Assembly (NCBI GenBank): GCA_028282565.1
Contig: JANQHS010000175.1
Coordinates: 1 to 38,228, forward strand
Length of the DNA stretch: 38,228 nt
Source: Cytophagales bacterium
GTDB lineage: Bacteria; Bacteroidota; Bacteroidia; Cytophagales; CCMP332
Reading direction: 5' to 3'
The position numbers and the translations under genes are program-made. Position 1 is the stretch's first letter. Every line of letters begins with the position of its first letter. Of this stretch, positions 6,982 through 15,404 are shown piece by piece. The notes under the pieces are model-generated. The model saw nothing but the letters and a program-made list of their open reading frames with translations. It was not told the origin of the DNA and searched no databases.

Positions 6982-7064
6982 GATATTGTTTAAGGATTCC
7001 TTGGGGTGAAGACCCCGAAAGTCTTGGATGGTATAATAAGATTTTGGGTGATCCTTGCTAAATA

Positions 7065-7136
<72 letters not shown>

Positions 7137-7180
7137 CAATTGTTTTTGAAAATATTAATGAACTTAAATTTTAAATAAGA

Positions 7181-8368
7181 ATGGCAAAGGAAACGTTTCA
7201 AAGGGACAAGCCGCACGTCAATATCGGAACTATCGGTCACGTTGACCATGGTAAGACCACGTTGACTGCAGCTATTTCAAAAGTATTAGCAGATTCTGGT
7301 CTTGCAGAGACCAGGTCGTTTGATTCAATCGACAATGCTCCGGAAGAAAAAGAAAGGGGTATTACGATCAACACTTCTCACATCGAGTACCAAACAGAGA
7401 CCAGGCACTACGCACACGTTGACTGTCCTGGTCACGCTGACTATGTTAAAAACATGGTTACCGGTGCTGCTCAGATGGACGGAGCGATCTTGGTGGTAGC
7501 TGCTACCGATGGTCCAATGCCACAAACAAGGGAGCACATCCTTCTTGCCCGTCAGGTAGGTGTACCCGCTATCGTTGTTTTCATGAACAAGGTGGATATG
7601 GTTGATGATCCTGAACTTCTTGAGCTTGTTGAAATGGAGATCCGTGAGCTGTTGAGCTTCTATGATTTCCCAGGTGATGATATTCCTGTGATCCAGGGCT
7701 CTGCTCTTGGCGCATTGAATGGTGAAGGACAGTGGGTTGATAAGGTAAAGGAGTTGATGGCTGCAGTTGATGATTACATCCCTGTTCCTGAAAGGCTTAC
7801 CGACAAGGATTTCCTTATGCCGGTTGAGGACGTATTCTCCATCACTGGTAGGGGTACGGTGGCAACCGGAAGGATCGAAAGAGGTGTCATCAACTCCGGT
7901 GATGCTGTTGATCTTATCGGTATGGGTGCTGAAGACCTTAAGTCGACAATCACCGGTGTTGAGATGTTCCGTAAGATCCTTGACAGAGGAGAGGCCGGAG
8001 ACAATGTTGGACTGCTTCTCAGGGGTATCGAAAAAACCGATATCAAAAGGGGAATGGTTATCTGTAAGCCCGGTTCTGTAACTCCTCATGATGAGTTCAA
8101 GGCTGAGGTTTATATCCTTAAAAAAGAAGAAGGTGGACGTCATACTCCATTCTTTAACAAATACAGGCCGCAATTCTACTTCCGTACCACCGATGTAACG
8201 GGAGAGATCAAGCTGCCAGACGGCGTTGAAATGGTCATGCCTGGTGACAATGTCACCATTCATGTCAACCTGATCAACACCATCGCATTGGAAAAAGGAT
8301 TGCGCTTTGCGATCCGTGAAGGTGGAAGAACCGTAGGTGCCGGACAGGTTACCGAGGTCATCAAGTAA
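7181..8368 (+). CDS. tuf: Elongation factor Tu
   Basis: The GTPase that brings aminoacyl-tRNA to the ribosomal A site. It has 395 residues, the standard length. The GTPase domain has G1 GHVDHGKT (19-26), the switch I region [12 protein letters not shown]3 DCPGHADY and G4 NKVD. Domains 2 and 3 follow, with [13 protein letters not shown] and the C-terminal [19 protein letters not shown]. The start ATG follows an A-rich leader without a Shine-Dalgarno. It follows tRNA-Thr, is probably transcribed with the tRNA cluster, and ends at a strong terminator. Only one tuf copy is visible here. Confidence 0.99.
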   Translation: MAKETFQRDKPHVNIGTIGHVDHGKTTLTAAISKVLADSGLAETRSFDSIDNAPEEKERGITINTSHIEYQTETRHYAHVDCPGHADYVKNMVTGAAQMDGAILVVAATDGPMPQTREHILLARQVGVPAIVVFMNKVDMVDDPELLELVEMEIRELLSFYDFPGDDIPVIQGSALGALNGEGQWVDKVKELMAAVDDYIPVPERLTDKDFLMPVEDVFSITGRGTVATGRIERGVINSGDAVDLIGMGAEDLKSTITGVEMFRKILDRGEAGDNVGLLLRGIEKTDIKRGMVICKPGSVTPHDEFKAEVYILKKEEGGRHTPFFNKYRPQFYFRTTDVTGEIKLPDGVEMVMPGDNVTIHVNLINTIALEKGLRFAIREGGRTVGAGQVTEVIK

Positions 8369-8387
8369 GACCACTTTTACACCGCTT

Positions 8388-8426
8388 ATGCCACTTCAAA
8401 TTTATTTGGAGTGGCATTTGTTTTTT
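8388..8426 (+). terminator. Strong intrinsic terminator of tuf
   Basis: ATGCCACTTCAAAT (8388-8401) pairs with ATTTGGAGTGGCAT (8404-8417), a 14-base-pair stem with one T-G wobble and a two-base TT gap (the real loop will be a little larger). TTGTTTTTT follows. The TTG at 8418-8420 in its T-tract also serves as the -33 element of the next promoter. Confidence 0.9.
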
Positions 8427-8448
8427 CAGCTAGATACATCTAATTTTG
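8418..8448 (+). promoter_or_regulatory. Promoter P2 upstream of tRNA-Trp-secE-nusG-rpl-rpo operon
   Basis: TTG (8418-8420), 20 bases, TAATTTTG (8441-8448). The downstream TTTTGCAGTCCTTTTTTTT is almost identical to promoter P4 before rplC. The inferred start lies just before tRNA-Trp, so the primary transcript begins with a short pyrimidine-rich leader. Confidence 0.8.
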
Positions 8449-8467
8449 CAGTCCTTTTTTTTGAGAG

Positions 8468-8540
8468 ACGGGTGTAGCTCAGCTGGTAGAGCAGTGGTCT
8501 CCAAAACCAAAGGTCGAGAGTTCGAATCTTTCCACCCGTG
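8468..8540 (+). tRNA. tRNA-Trp (anticodon CCA)
   Basis: A 73-base tRNA. Acceptor ACGGGTG pairs with CACCCGT, with discriminator G. The D arm is GCTC-AGCTGGTA-GAGC. The anticodon loop CTCCAAA gives CCA; the outermost anticodon-stem pair is a G-A mismatch. The T arm has a TTCGAAT loop. It is 13 bases upstream of secE, a common tRNA-Trp-secE arrangement. Confidence 0.96.
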
Positions 8541-8553
8541 CAAAAGGTAAGAA

Positions 8554-8745
8554 ATGAATAAGTTAAGAACATTTATTAGAGAGTCAGTTTATGAGATGAG
8601 ATTTAAGGTCTCATGGCCCAAATATTCCGAGCTTCAAAGCAGCTCGATCCTGGTGCTTGTTGCCTCCTTAATATTTGCTCTTATCATCGGTTTGATGGAC
8701 TTCATATTTGACTCCGGAATGGAGGAATTTTATAAATCTTTTTAG
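8554..8745 (+). CDS. secE: Preprotein translocase subunit SecE
   Basis: A 63-residue single-span SecE, the short bacterial form. An N-terminal amphipathic segment leads to the conserved FKVSWPKYSEL motif, which lies on the cytoplasmic face and clamps SecY. One transmembrane helix follows (about residues 30-52, SSILVLVASLIFALIIGLMDF). It stabilises the SecYEG channel in the inner membrane. It lies between tRNA-Trp and nusG, the standard order, and nusG begins 12 bases after its stop. Confidence 0.95.
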   Translation: MNKLRTFIRESVYEMRFKVSWPKYSELQSSSILVLVASLIFALIIGLMDFIFDSGMEEFYKSF

Positions 8746-8756
8746 TGTAAAAAGGG

Positions 8757-9311
8757 ATGGAGGAAGTCAAATGGTATGTGGTTAAGGCCGTCAGTGGTCA
8801 AGAGAAGAAAGTGAAGACCTATCTCGAAAGTGAGATAGAGCGTGAAGGATTGCAAGAGCTTGTTTCTCAGACACTTATACCTTCAGAGAAGGTGTATGAA
8901 ATGAGAAACGGAAAAAAAAGGATCAGGGAAAAGAATTTCTTTCCCGGATATATTTTGATCCAGGCGGATCTCTCGAACGGGGAGATCATACACCTCATAA
9001 AAGGGGTTCCCGGAGTGTTGGGTTTTTTGGGGAACGAAAAGGGTGCCTCCAAGGACCCTGTTCCACTCAGACAGGCTGAGGTGGACAGGATATTCGGAAG
9101 GGTGGATGAGAATGCCGAGATCGAGACAAAATTGGAGAGGCCATTTGTGCTTGGCGAAGAGGTCAATGTCATGGATGGTCCGTTTAATGGTTTCACTGGA
9201 ACTGTTCAGGAAATTTTTGAAGATAAGCGGAAGTTGAATGTGATGGTGAAGATCTTCGGAAGGAACACCCCGGTGGAATTGAATTTTTTTCAGGTAGAAA
9301 AGATACAATAG
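8757..9311 (+). CDS. nusG: Transcription termination/antitermination protein NusG
   Basis: A 184-residue transcription elongation factor that binds the RNA polymerase clamp and links transcription to Rho or the ribosome. The NGN domain spans about residues 1-115 (KWYVVKAVSGQEKKVKTYLE, with FFPGYILIQ and VPGVLGFLG). The C-terminal KOW domain is at about 130-184 (LGEEVNVMDGPFNGFTGTVQ, ending NFFQVEKIQ). The order secE-nusG-rplK-rplA is conserved in bacteria. The ATG at 8757 is itself followed by GAGGAAG, so no upstream Shine-Dalgarno is needed to explain the purines. Confidence 0.97.
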   Translation: MEEVKWYVVKAVSGQEKKVKTYLESEIEREGLQELVSQTLIPSEKVYEMRNGKKRIREKNFFPGYILIQADLSNGEIIHLIKGVPGVLGFLGNEKGASKDPVPLRQAEVDRIFGRVDENAEIETKLERPFVLGEEVNVMDGPFNGFTGTVQEIFEDKRKLNVMVKIFGRNTPVELNFFQVEKIQ

Positions 9312-9317
9312 AAGAAA

Positions 9318-9761
9318 ATGGCAAAAGAGATTTCAGGATATCTCAAGCTGCAGATCAGAGGAGGTGCCGCAAATCCATCACCACCGGTAGGGCCAGCGCT
9401 CGGCGCCAAGGGTGTGAACATCATGGAGTTTTGCAAGCAGTTCAATGCTAAAACTCAGGAGAAACAGGGTCAACTGCTTCCCGTAGTTGTTACCGTTTAT
9501 GCAGACAAGTCATTTGACTTTATCATCAAGACTCCTCCGGCAGCAACCTTGTTGCTTGAGAAGTCAAAGTTGAAAAAGGGGTCACCCGAATCCAACAGGC
9601 AGAAAGTTGGAACCGTGACCTGGGACCAGGTAAAGGAGATCGCTGAGATCAAAATGCCTGACCTGAACTCTCATACTGTTGAGTCAGCCATGAAAATGGT
9701 GGCCGGAACGGCCAGGAGTATGGGTATTAATGTTAGAGGAACCGCCCCTTGGGATAACTAA
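9318..9761 (+). CDS. rplK: Large subunit ribosomal protein uL11
   Basis: L11, 147 residues, binds 23S rRNA at the GTPase-associated centre and is needed for RelA-type stringent sensing. The N-terminal domain has the proline-rich linker region [25 protein letters not shown]. The C-terminal RNA-binding domain has [17 protein letters not shown] and ends in [12 protein letters not shown]. It begins six bases after nusG and is followed 12 bases later by rplA. Confidence 0.98.
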   Translation: MAKEISGYLKLQIRGGAANPSPPVGPALGAKGVNIMEFCKQFNAKTQEKQGQLLPVVVTVYADKSFDFIIKTPPAATLLLEKSKLKKGSPESNRQKVGTVTWDQVKEIAEIKMPDLNSHTVESAMKMVAGTARSMGINVRGTAPWDN

Positions 9762-9773
9762 GCAGGACAGAAG

Positions 9774-10463
9774 ATGAAATTGACTAAGAACAAAAAAGCG
9801 GCCTACGAAAAACTTGATCAGGAGAAGGATTATTCCCTTCAGGACGCCGCTCAATTGGTGAAGGACATCACTTTCACCAAGTTTGACGCCTCTGTTGATC
9901 TGGATGTCAGATTGGGAGTGGATCCGAAGAAGGCTGACCAAATGGTCAGGGGAACCGTAACTCTTCCTCATGGTACAGGCAAGCAGATGAGAGTTTGCGT
10001 TCTGTGTACTCCTGAGAAAGAAGATGAAGCAAAAGCCGCAGGCGCAGACTTTGTTGGCCTTGATGAGCTTGTGAAGAAAATAGAAGGCGGATGGGTCGAC
10101 TTCGATGTTGTTGTCACCATGCCGGCTGTTATGGCGAAGGTTGGAAAGCTTGGAAAAGTGTTGGGGCCAAGAGGGCTTATGCCAAATCCAAAATCCGGTA
10201 CTGTTACCCCGGATATCGGAAAAGCGGTAGAGGAAGTAAAAAAAGGTAAGATCGATTTCAAGGTGGATAAATTCGGAATTATCCATGCCGCCATCGGAAA
10301 GACCAGCTTTTCACCGGAAAAGATTGTGGATAATGCCAATGAGCTGGTCAATGCGATCACAAAGCTGAAACCAGCTTCAGCCAAGGGTGACTATTTCAGA
10401 AGCGTTACGCTTTCCAGTACGATGAGCCCTGGAATAAGTATTGATAAAAGAAACCTGGTTTAA
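9774..10463 (+). CDS. rplA: Large subunit ribosomal protein uL1
   Basis: L1, 229 residues, forms the mobile L1 stalk that helps move deacylated tRNA out of the E site. In other bacteria it represses its own operon. Conserved blocks are [32 protein letters not shown], the hinge region [14 protein letters not shown], and a C-terminal strand near [11 protein letters not shown]. It follows rplK and precedes rplJ by only 11 bases. Confidence 0.98.
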   Translation: MKLTKNKKAAYEKLDQEKDYSLQDAAQLVKDITFTKFDASVDLDVRLGVDPKKADQMVRGTVTLPHGTGKQMRVCVLCTPEKEDEAKAAGADFVGLDELVKKIEGGWVDFDVVVTMPAVMAKVGKLGKVLGPRGLMPNPKSGTVTPDIGKAVEEVKKGKIDFKVDKFGIIHAAIGKTSFSPEKIVDNANELVNAITKLKPASAKGDYFRSVTLSSTMSPGISIDKRNLV

Positions 10464-10474
10464 AGGAACCGACT

Positions 10475-10999
10475 ATGACAAGGGAAGAGAAAGCCGAGAT
10501 TATTTCTTCGCTCAAAACGAAATTTGAGGAGAACGCTCATTTCTATATAGCGGATGCTTCAGGTCTTACCGTTGAGAAGATCAACGAGTTCAGGTCTGAG
10601 TGTTTCCAAAACAATGTAGAATACAAGGTAGTCAAAAACACGCTGATCAAAAGAGCACTTGATGAGCTTGAAGGAGATTTTACCGAGTTGGAGGAGGTAC
10701 TGAAAGGTACTTCCGGCATCCTGTTCTCTAAGGAAGCGGGTAACGCACCTGCAAAGATCATTAAAGCCTTTAGGAAAAAGGGGAATGAAAAACCGATTCT
10801 TAAAGCAGCTTCGATCGACAAGGACATTTATCTGGGAGATGAAAATCTCGACACGCTAAGTTCACTCAAGTCCAAAGAGGAACTTATCGGGGAGATTATT
10901 CTTCTGCTCCAGTCTCCTGCACAGAGGGTTATCTCTGCATTGGAAAGTGGCAAGTCCACTCTTGCGGGAGTAGTAAAGACTTTATCAGAAAAAGAGTAG
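10475..10999 (+). CDS. rplJ: Large subunit ribosomal protein uL10
   Basis: L10, 174 residues, anchors L7/L12 dimers to 23S rRNA to build the stalk that recruits translation factors. The N-terminal RNA-binding domain includes FYIADASGLTVEKINEFR and EYKVVKNTLIKRAL. The C-terminal helix that carries L12 is around residues 135-174 (IGEIILLLQSPAQRVISALE). Only 11 bases separate it from rplA, so the structured L10 leader known in enterobacteria cannot lie at this place. Confidence 0.97.
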   Translation: MTREEKAEIISSLKTKFEENAHFYIADASGLTVEKINEFRSECFQNNVEYKVVKNTLIKRALDELEGDFTELEEVLKGTSGILFSKEAGNAPAKIIKAFRKKGNEKPILKAASIDKDIYLGDENLDTLSSLKSKEELIGEIILLLQSPAQRVISALESGKSTLAGVVKTLSEKE

Positions 11000-11027
11000 C
11001 ATTTATTAAAATTTAACAAAAGGAAAA

Positions 11028-11408
11028 ATGGCGGATTTAAAAGCGTTTGCGGAACAATTGGTAAACCTATCTGTGAAGGAGGTCAATGAGCTAGCCGGTA
11101 TATTGAAGGATGAGTACGGTATTGAGCCTGCAGCTGCTGCAGCACCTGTTATGGTTGCTGGTGGTGGAGGTGGAGCTGAAGCCGGTGGAGAAGAAAAATC
11201 AGAATTCGATGTTGTATTGAAATCTGCTGGTGCAGCCAAACTTCAAATCGTAAAATTAGTTAAGGAAATTACCGGACTTGGTCTGAAAGAAGCCAAGGAA
11301 ATAGTAGACAACGCTCCAAAACCTGTTAAGGAAGGTGTAGCAAAAGATGAGGCCGAGGGTATGAAGGCCAAATTCGAAGAGGCTGGAGCTGAAGTCGAAT
11401 TAAAATAA
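11028..11408 (+). CDS. rplL: Large subunit ribosomal protein bL12 (L7/L12)
   Basis: The stalk protein that recruits EF-Tu, EF-G and other GTPases, 126 residues. The N-terminal dimerisation helix hairpin (about 1-36) is followed by a flexible Ala/Gly-rich hinge ([20 protein letters not shown]). The C-terminal factor-binding domain has [24 protein letters not shown]. It is preceded by an AT-rich 28-base gap with AAAAGGAAAAATG. A hairpin-plus-T-run follows, which probably trims transcription before rpoB, as expected for a protein needed in four or more copies per ribosome. Confidence 0.98.
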   Translation: MADLKAFAEQLVNLSVKEVNELAGILKDEYGIEPAAAAAPVMVAGGGGGAEAGGEEKSEFDVVLKSAGAAKLQIVKLVKEITGLGLKEAKEIVDNAPKPVKEGVAKDEAEGMKAKFEEAGAEVELK

Positions 11409-11435
11409 AAGGTTCTTTCCTTTTTAAAGCAGTAC

Positions 11436-11461
11436 AGACCTGCCTGATGGCCAGGTCTTTT
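11436..11461 (+). terminator. Attenuator-like hairpin between rplL and rpoB
   Basis: AGACCTG (11436-11442) pairs with CAGGTCT (11452-11458), with an inner CC/GG extension and a TTTT run. No strong promoter is visible between it and rpoB, so partial termination is likely. This would set the ratio of stalk proteins to RNA polymerase subunits. Confidence 0.7.
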
Positions 11462-11507
11462 GCTGTTTGTGCCCATTTCAATTTGGTTTCATTAAATCAT
11501 CACTGTT

Positions 11508-14500
11508 TTGGCCAACATAGATAAACAAACAGGTAGGATTAATTTTTCTACCACAAAATCCATTATGGAATATCCGGACTTTCTGGATGTTCAGCTTAAA
11601 TCCTTTGAAGACTTCTTCCAGCTGGAAACAGATCCCGATAAAAGGGATAATGAAGGTCTTTTTAAGGTGTTCAATGAAAACTTCCCAATCTCTGATTCCA
11701 GGGAAAATTATGTTCTGGAATTCATCGATTATGTGGTTGATCCTCCAAAGTATAACATCGAAGAATGTATCGAGAGGGGATTGACCTACGCGGTTCCGCT
11801 CAAGGCAAGACTCCGCCTTTCTTGCAACGATGAGGACCACGAGGAGTTTGAGACCATTGAGCAGGAGGTATTTCTTGGGAATATCCCTTATATGACCCCC
11901 AGGGGATCATTCGTGATCAACGGGGCCGAAAGGGTAATTGTTTCCCAATTGCACAGGTCTCCCGGTGTGTTCTTTGCTCAAAGTAAGCATACCAATGGGA
12001 CCACGCTTTATTCGGCAAGGATCATCCCATTCAAGGGGTCCTGGATCGAATTTGCAACTGACGTCAACAACGTCATGCATGCCTATATCGACAGGAAAAA
12101 GAAGTTCCCGGTAACTACGCTTCTCAGAGCTATTGGCTATGGAGGAGATAAGGATATCCTGAATCTGTTTGGCCTTTCTGAAGAAATCGAAGCCAATGAA
12201 AAAAGCCTGAAGAAAGTTGTTGGAAGAAATCTTGCTGCAAGGGTTCTGAAGACCTGGACTGAGGACTTTGTGGATGAGGATACCGGTGAGGTAATCTCCA
12301 TTGACAGGAATGAAGTCCTTCTTGAAAGGGATTCCGAGATCACCGAGGAAGATATTCCATTGATCCTTGAATCCGGCACCAAGTCCATCATCCTGCATAG
12401 GAAGGATGTGAACATTGCCGAGTACCAGATCATTTACAACACGCTTCAAAAGGATACCTCTAACTCTGAAAAAGAGGCGGTGGAAAATATTTACAGGCAG
12501 CTAAGGAATACCGAGGCTCCTGATGAAGCTACCGCAAGAGAGGTTATCCAGAATCTTTTCTTCTCCGATAAGAGGTATGACCTTGGAGAAGTTGGAAGGT
12601 ACAGGATCAACAAAAAACTTGATCTGGATATCGCTTCCGACAATAAGGTGTTGACCAAGGAGGATATTATCTCCATCGTTAAATATCTGATCGGACTGAT
12701 CAACTCCAAGGCTCTTGTAGATGATATCGATCACTTGAGCAACAGGAGGGTAAGAACAGTCGGTGAGCAGCTCTACGCTCAGTTCGGTGTTGGTTTGGCC
12801 AGGATGGCCAGGACCATCAAAGAGAGAATGAATGTCAGGGATAATGAAGAATTCAAGCCCGTTGATCTGATCAACGCCAGGACTCTTTCTTCCGTGATCA
12901 ACTCATTCTTCGGTACCAACCAGCTTTCTCAGTTCATGGATCAAACCAATCCCTTGGCTGAGATCACCCACAAAAGAAGAATGTCTGCACTCGGACCAGG
13001 TGGTCTTTCAAGAGAAAGAGCCGGTTTCGAGGTAAGGGACGTTCACTATACGCACTATGGTAGACTTTGTACCATTGAGACCCCGGAAGGGCCAAACATT
13101 GGACTGATCTCATCCCTTTGTGTGCATGCCAAGGTGAACAATATGGGATTCATCGAAACCCCGTATCGTGATGTGACCAAGGGAAAAGTTGACCTCTCAG
13201 GAAAGGTTCAGTATCTGACCGCCGAGGAGGAAGATACCTTGTTTATCGCTCAGGCAAATGCCGTCATAAATGACAGTGGAAAATTTGTCAACAACAGGGT
13301 TAAGGTTCGTTTCGAAGGAGACTTTCCGGTCGTGGAGCCTGATAAGATTGCCTTGATGGACGTAGCTCCTAACCAGATTGTATCGGTTGCAGCTTCATTG
13401 ATCCCATTCCTTGAGCATGATGATGCGAACAGGGCATTGATGGGATCCAATATGCAGCGTCAGGCTGTTCCTTTGATGGTTTCCGAGGCACCGATCGTGG
13501 GTACCGGAATGGAGGCAAGAGCAGCGAGAGATTCAAGGACACTTGTTTTGGCCCAAGGATCCGGTGTTGTGACCTATGTTGATTCCAAGAAGATCACCAT
13601 CAAATATGATCAAACGGAACAGGATAAATTGGTTCACTTCGAAGATCCTGAGAAAACCATTTCTCTGATCAAATTCAGGAGGACGAACCAGGATACCTGC
13701 GTAAACCTTAACCCGATCGTTACTGTCGGGCAAAAGGTGAAGAAGGGAGATGTCCTTTGTCAGGGCTTCGCCACACAGGGTGGAGAGCTTGCATTGGGTA
13801 AGAACCTTCTGGTTGCATTCATGCCTTGGAAAGGGTACAACTTTGAGGACGCTATCGTCATTTCTGAGAAATTGATGAAGAAGGATGTCTTCACCTCTAT
13901 CCATATTGAAGAATTCGAATTGGAGGTAAGGGATACCAAGCGTGGTGAAGAGGAATTGACCTCTGAGATCCCTAATGTGAGCGAGGAAGCAGTAAGCGAA
14001 CTTGATGAAAACGGAATCATCAGGGTTGGGGCTGAAGTCAAAGAGGGAGATATTTTGATCGGAAAGATCACTCCAAAAGGGGAATCTGATCCAACTCCCG
14101 AAGAGAAACTTCTCAGGGCCATCTTTGGTGACAAAGCCGGCGATGTGAAGGATGCTTCCTTGAAAGCACCTCCGTCATTGAAAGGAACCGTGATCGATAC
14201 CAAACTCTTCACCAGACCTAGAAGAGATAAGGATGCCAGGACCAGGGTTAAAAAAGAAGTTGAACTTCTCAAGCAGAGATATTCTGCCGACCTGATCGCC
14301 TTGAAAGATGTTGCCATCGAGAAATTGGCTAAGATCCTTGAAGGAAAAGCCAGTCAGGGTGTTGTTCACAAATTTGGGGATGGTGTGATCCCGAAGGGTA
14401 CCAAATTCTCCAAGAAGAACATCAGGGAAAAACTTTTCCCTGAAAGCAACAAATACAGGGATGAAAGTACCTATAGCGTTCAGGAGGAAGCCAACCTGAT

Positions 14501-15383
14501 CAGTGACCTGAGACTTGAAGGTTGGACTACCGACAACAAGATCAACGGTCTGATCAAGGAATTGGTTAAAAATTACTCCAACGAGAGAAACCGTCTGATG
14601 GGAAGATTCAAGAAGGATCGTTATACCATTGAGGTTGGTGACGAATTGCCTGCGGGCATCGTCAGTATGGCCAAGGTTTATATCGCCAAGAAGAGAAAGA
14701 TCAAGGTTGGTGATAAAATGGCCGGTCGTCACGGGAACAAGGGTGTTGTTGCCAAAGTAGTCCGTGAAGAGGATATGCCATTCACCGAGGATGGTACTCC
14801 AGTGGATATCGTGCTGAATCCGCTTGGTGTGCCTTCGAGGATGAACCTTGGACAGATCTATGAAACTGTTCTTGGCTGGGCTGGATTGAAATTAGGACGT
14901 AGGTATTCCACTCCTATTTTCGATGGTGCCAGCGAGGAAGAAGTTGCATCAGAGTTGAAAGAGGCAGGCCTGCCGTCATTCGGAAGAACGGAGCTCTATG
15001 ACGGGTTGACAGGTCAGAAATTTGATCTTCCTGTCACCGTCGGTGTGATCTACATGTTGAAACTCGGTCATATGGTCGATGACAAAATGCACGCCAGGTC
15101 AATTGGACCATACTCTCTCATTACTCAGCAACCACTTGGAGGTAAGGCTCAATTTGGTGGACAGAGGTTTGGTGAGATGGAGGTTTGGGCACTGGAAGCA
15201 TTTGGAGCCTCCAATATCCTTCAGGAGATGCTTACGGTAAAATCCGATGATGTGATCGGTAGGGCGAAGACATATGAATCAATTGTGAAAGGGGAGAACA
15301 TTCCAAAACCGGGTGTTCCTGAGTCCTTTAACGTGCTTGTACACGAATTACGTGGTCTGGCATTGGAAATAACAATGGATTAA
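11508..15383 (+). CDS. rpoB: DNA-directed RNA polymerase subunit beta
   Basis: The beta subunit, 1291 residues, forms one side of the polymerase cleft and the rifampicin pocket. The pocket reads [33 protein letters not shown] in register with the sensitive form; I see no known resistance change. Further blocks are [14 protein letters not shown], the catalytic-side [34 protein letters not shown], and the C-terminal clamp [27 protein letters not shown]. The start is TTG at 11508: an in-frame stop lies at 11493-11495, no ATG intervenes, and the next ATG would delete the conserved INFST segment. rpoC follows after 21 bases. Confidence 0.98.
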   Translation: MANIDKQTGRINFSTTKSIMEYPDFLDVQLKSFEDFFQLETDPDKRDNEGLFKVFNENFPISDSRENYVLEFIDYVVDPPKYNIEECIERGLTYAVPLKARLRLSCNDEDHEEFETIEQEVFLGNIPYMTPRGSFVINGAERVIVSQLHRSPGVFFAQSKHTNGTTLYSARIIPFKGSWIEFATDVNNVMHAYIDRKKKFPVTTLLRAIGYGGDKDILNLFGLSEEIEANEKSLKKVVGRNLAARVLKTWTEDFVDEDTGEVISIDRNEVLLERDSEITEEDIPLILESGTKSIILHRKDVNIAEYQIIYNTLQKDTSNSEKEAVENIYRQLRNTEAPDEATAREVIQNLFFSDKRYDLGEVGRYRINKKLDLDIASDNKVLTKEDIISIVKYLIGLINSKALVDDIDHLSNRRVRTVGEQLYAQFGVGLARMARTIKERMNVRDNEEFKPVDLINARTLSSVINSFFGTNQLSQFMDQTNPLAEITHKRRMSALGPGGLSRERAGFEVRDVHYTHYGRLCTIETPEGPNIGLISSLCVHAKVNNMGFIETPYRDVTKGKVDLSGKVQYLTAEEEDTLFIAQANAVINDSGKFVNNRVKVRFEGDFPVVEPDKIALMDVAPNQIVSVAASLIPFLEHDDANRALMGSNMQRQAVPLMVSEAPIVGTGMEARAARDSRTLVLAQGSGVVTYVDSKKITIKYDQTEQDKLVHFEDPEKTISLIKFRRTNQDTCVNLNPIVTVGQKVKKGDVLCQGFATQGGELALGKNLLVAFMPWKGYNFEDAIVISEKLMKKDVFTSIHIEEFELEVRDTKRGEEELTSEIPNVSEEAVSELDENGIIRVGAEVKEGDILIGKITPKGESDPTPEEKLLRAIFGDKAGDVKDASLKAPPSLKGTVIDTKLFTRPRRDKDARTRVKKEVELLKQRYSADLIALKDVAIEKLAKILEGKASQGVVHKFGDGVIPKGTKFSKKNIREKLFPESNKYRDESTYSVQEEANLISDLRLEGWTTDNKINGLIKELVKNYSNERNRLMGRFKKDRYTIEVGDELPAGIVSMAKVYIAKKRKIKVGDKMAGRHGNKGVVAKVVREEDMPFTEDGTPVDIVLNPLGVPSRMNLGQIYETVLGWAGLKLGRRYSTPIFDGASEEEVASELKEAGLPSFGRTELYDGLTGQKFDLPVTVGVIYMLKLGHMVDDKMHARSIGPYSLITQQPLGGKAQFGGQRFGEMEVWALEAFGASNILQEMLTVKSDDVIGRAKTYESIVKGENIPKPGVPESFNVLVHELRGLALEITMD

Positions 15384-15404
15384 TTAAGAAAACAGAATTC
15401 TAGC

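Noticed and set aside
7032-7037. TATAAT as an E. coli-like -10 upstream of tRNA-Thr
   Set aside because: No -35 partner at usable spacing, and Bacteroidota housekeeping promoters use TAnnTTTG.
7325-8374. 349-residue minus-strand ORF antisense to tuf
   Set aside because: It is a shadow of a highly expressed gene with strong codon bias. The translation shows no recognisable domain and tuf is certain.
12900-13110. Rifampicin resistance change in rpoB or streptomycin change in rpsL
   Set aside because: The conserved pocket and loop residues read as the usual sensitive forms.
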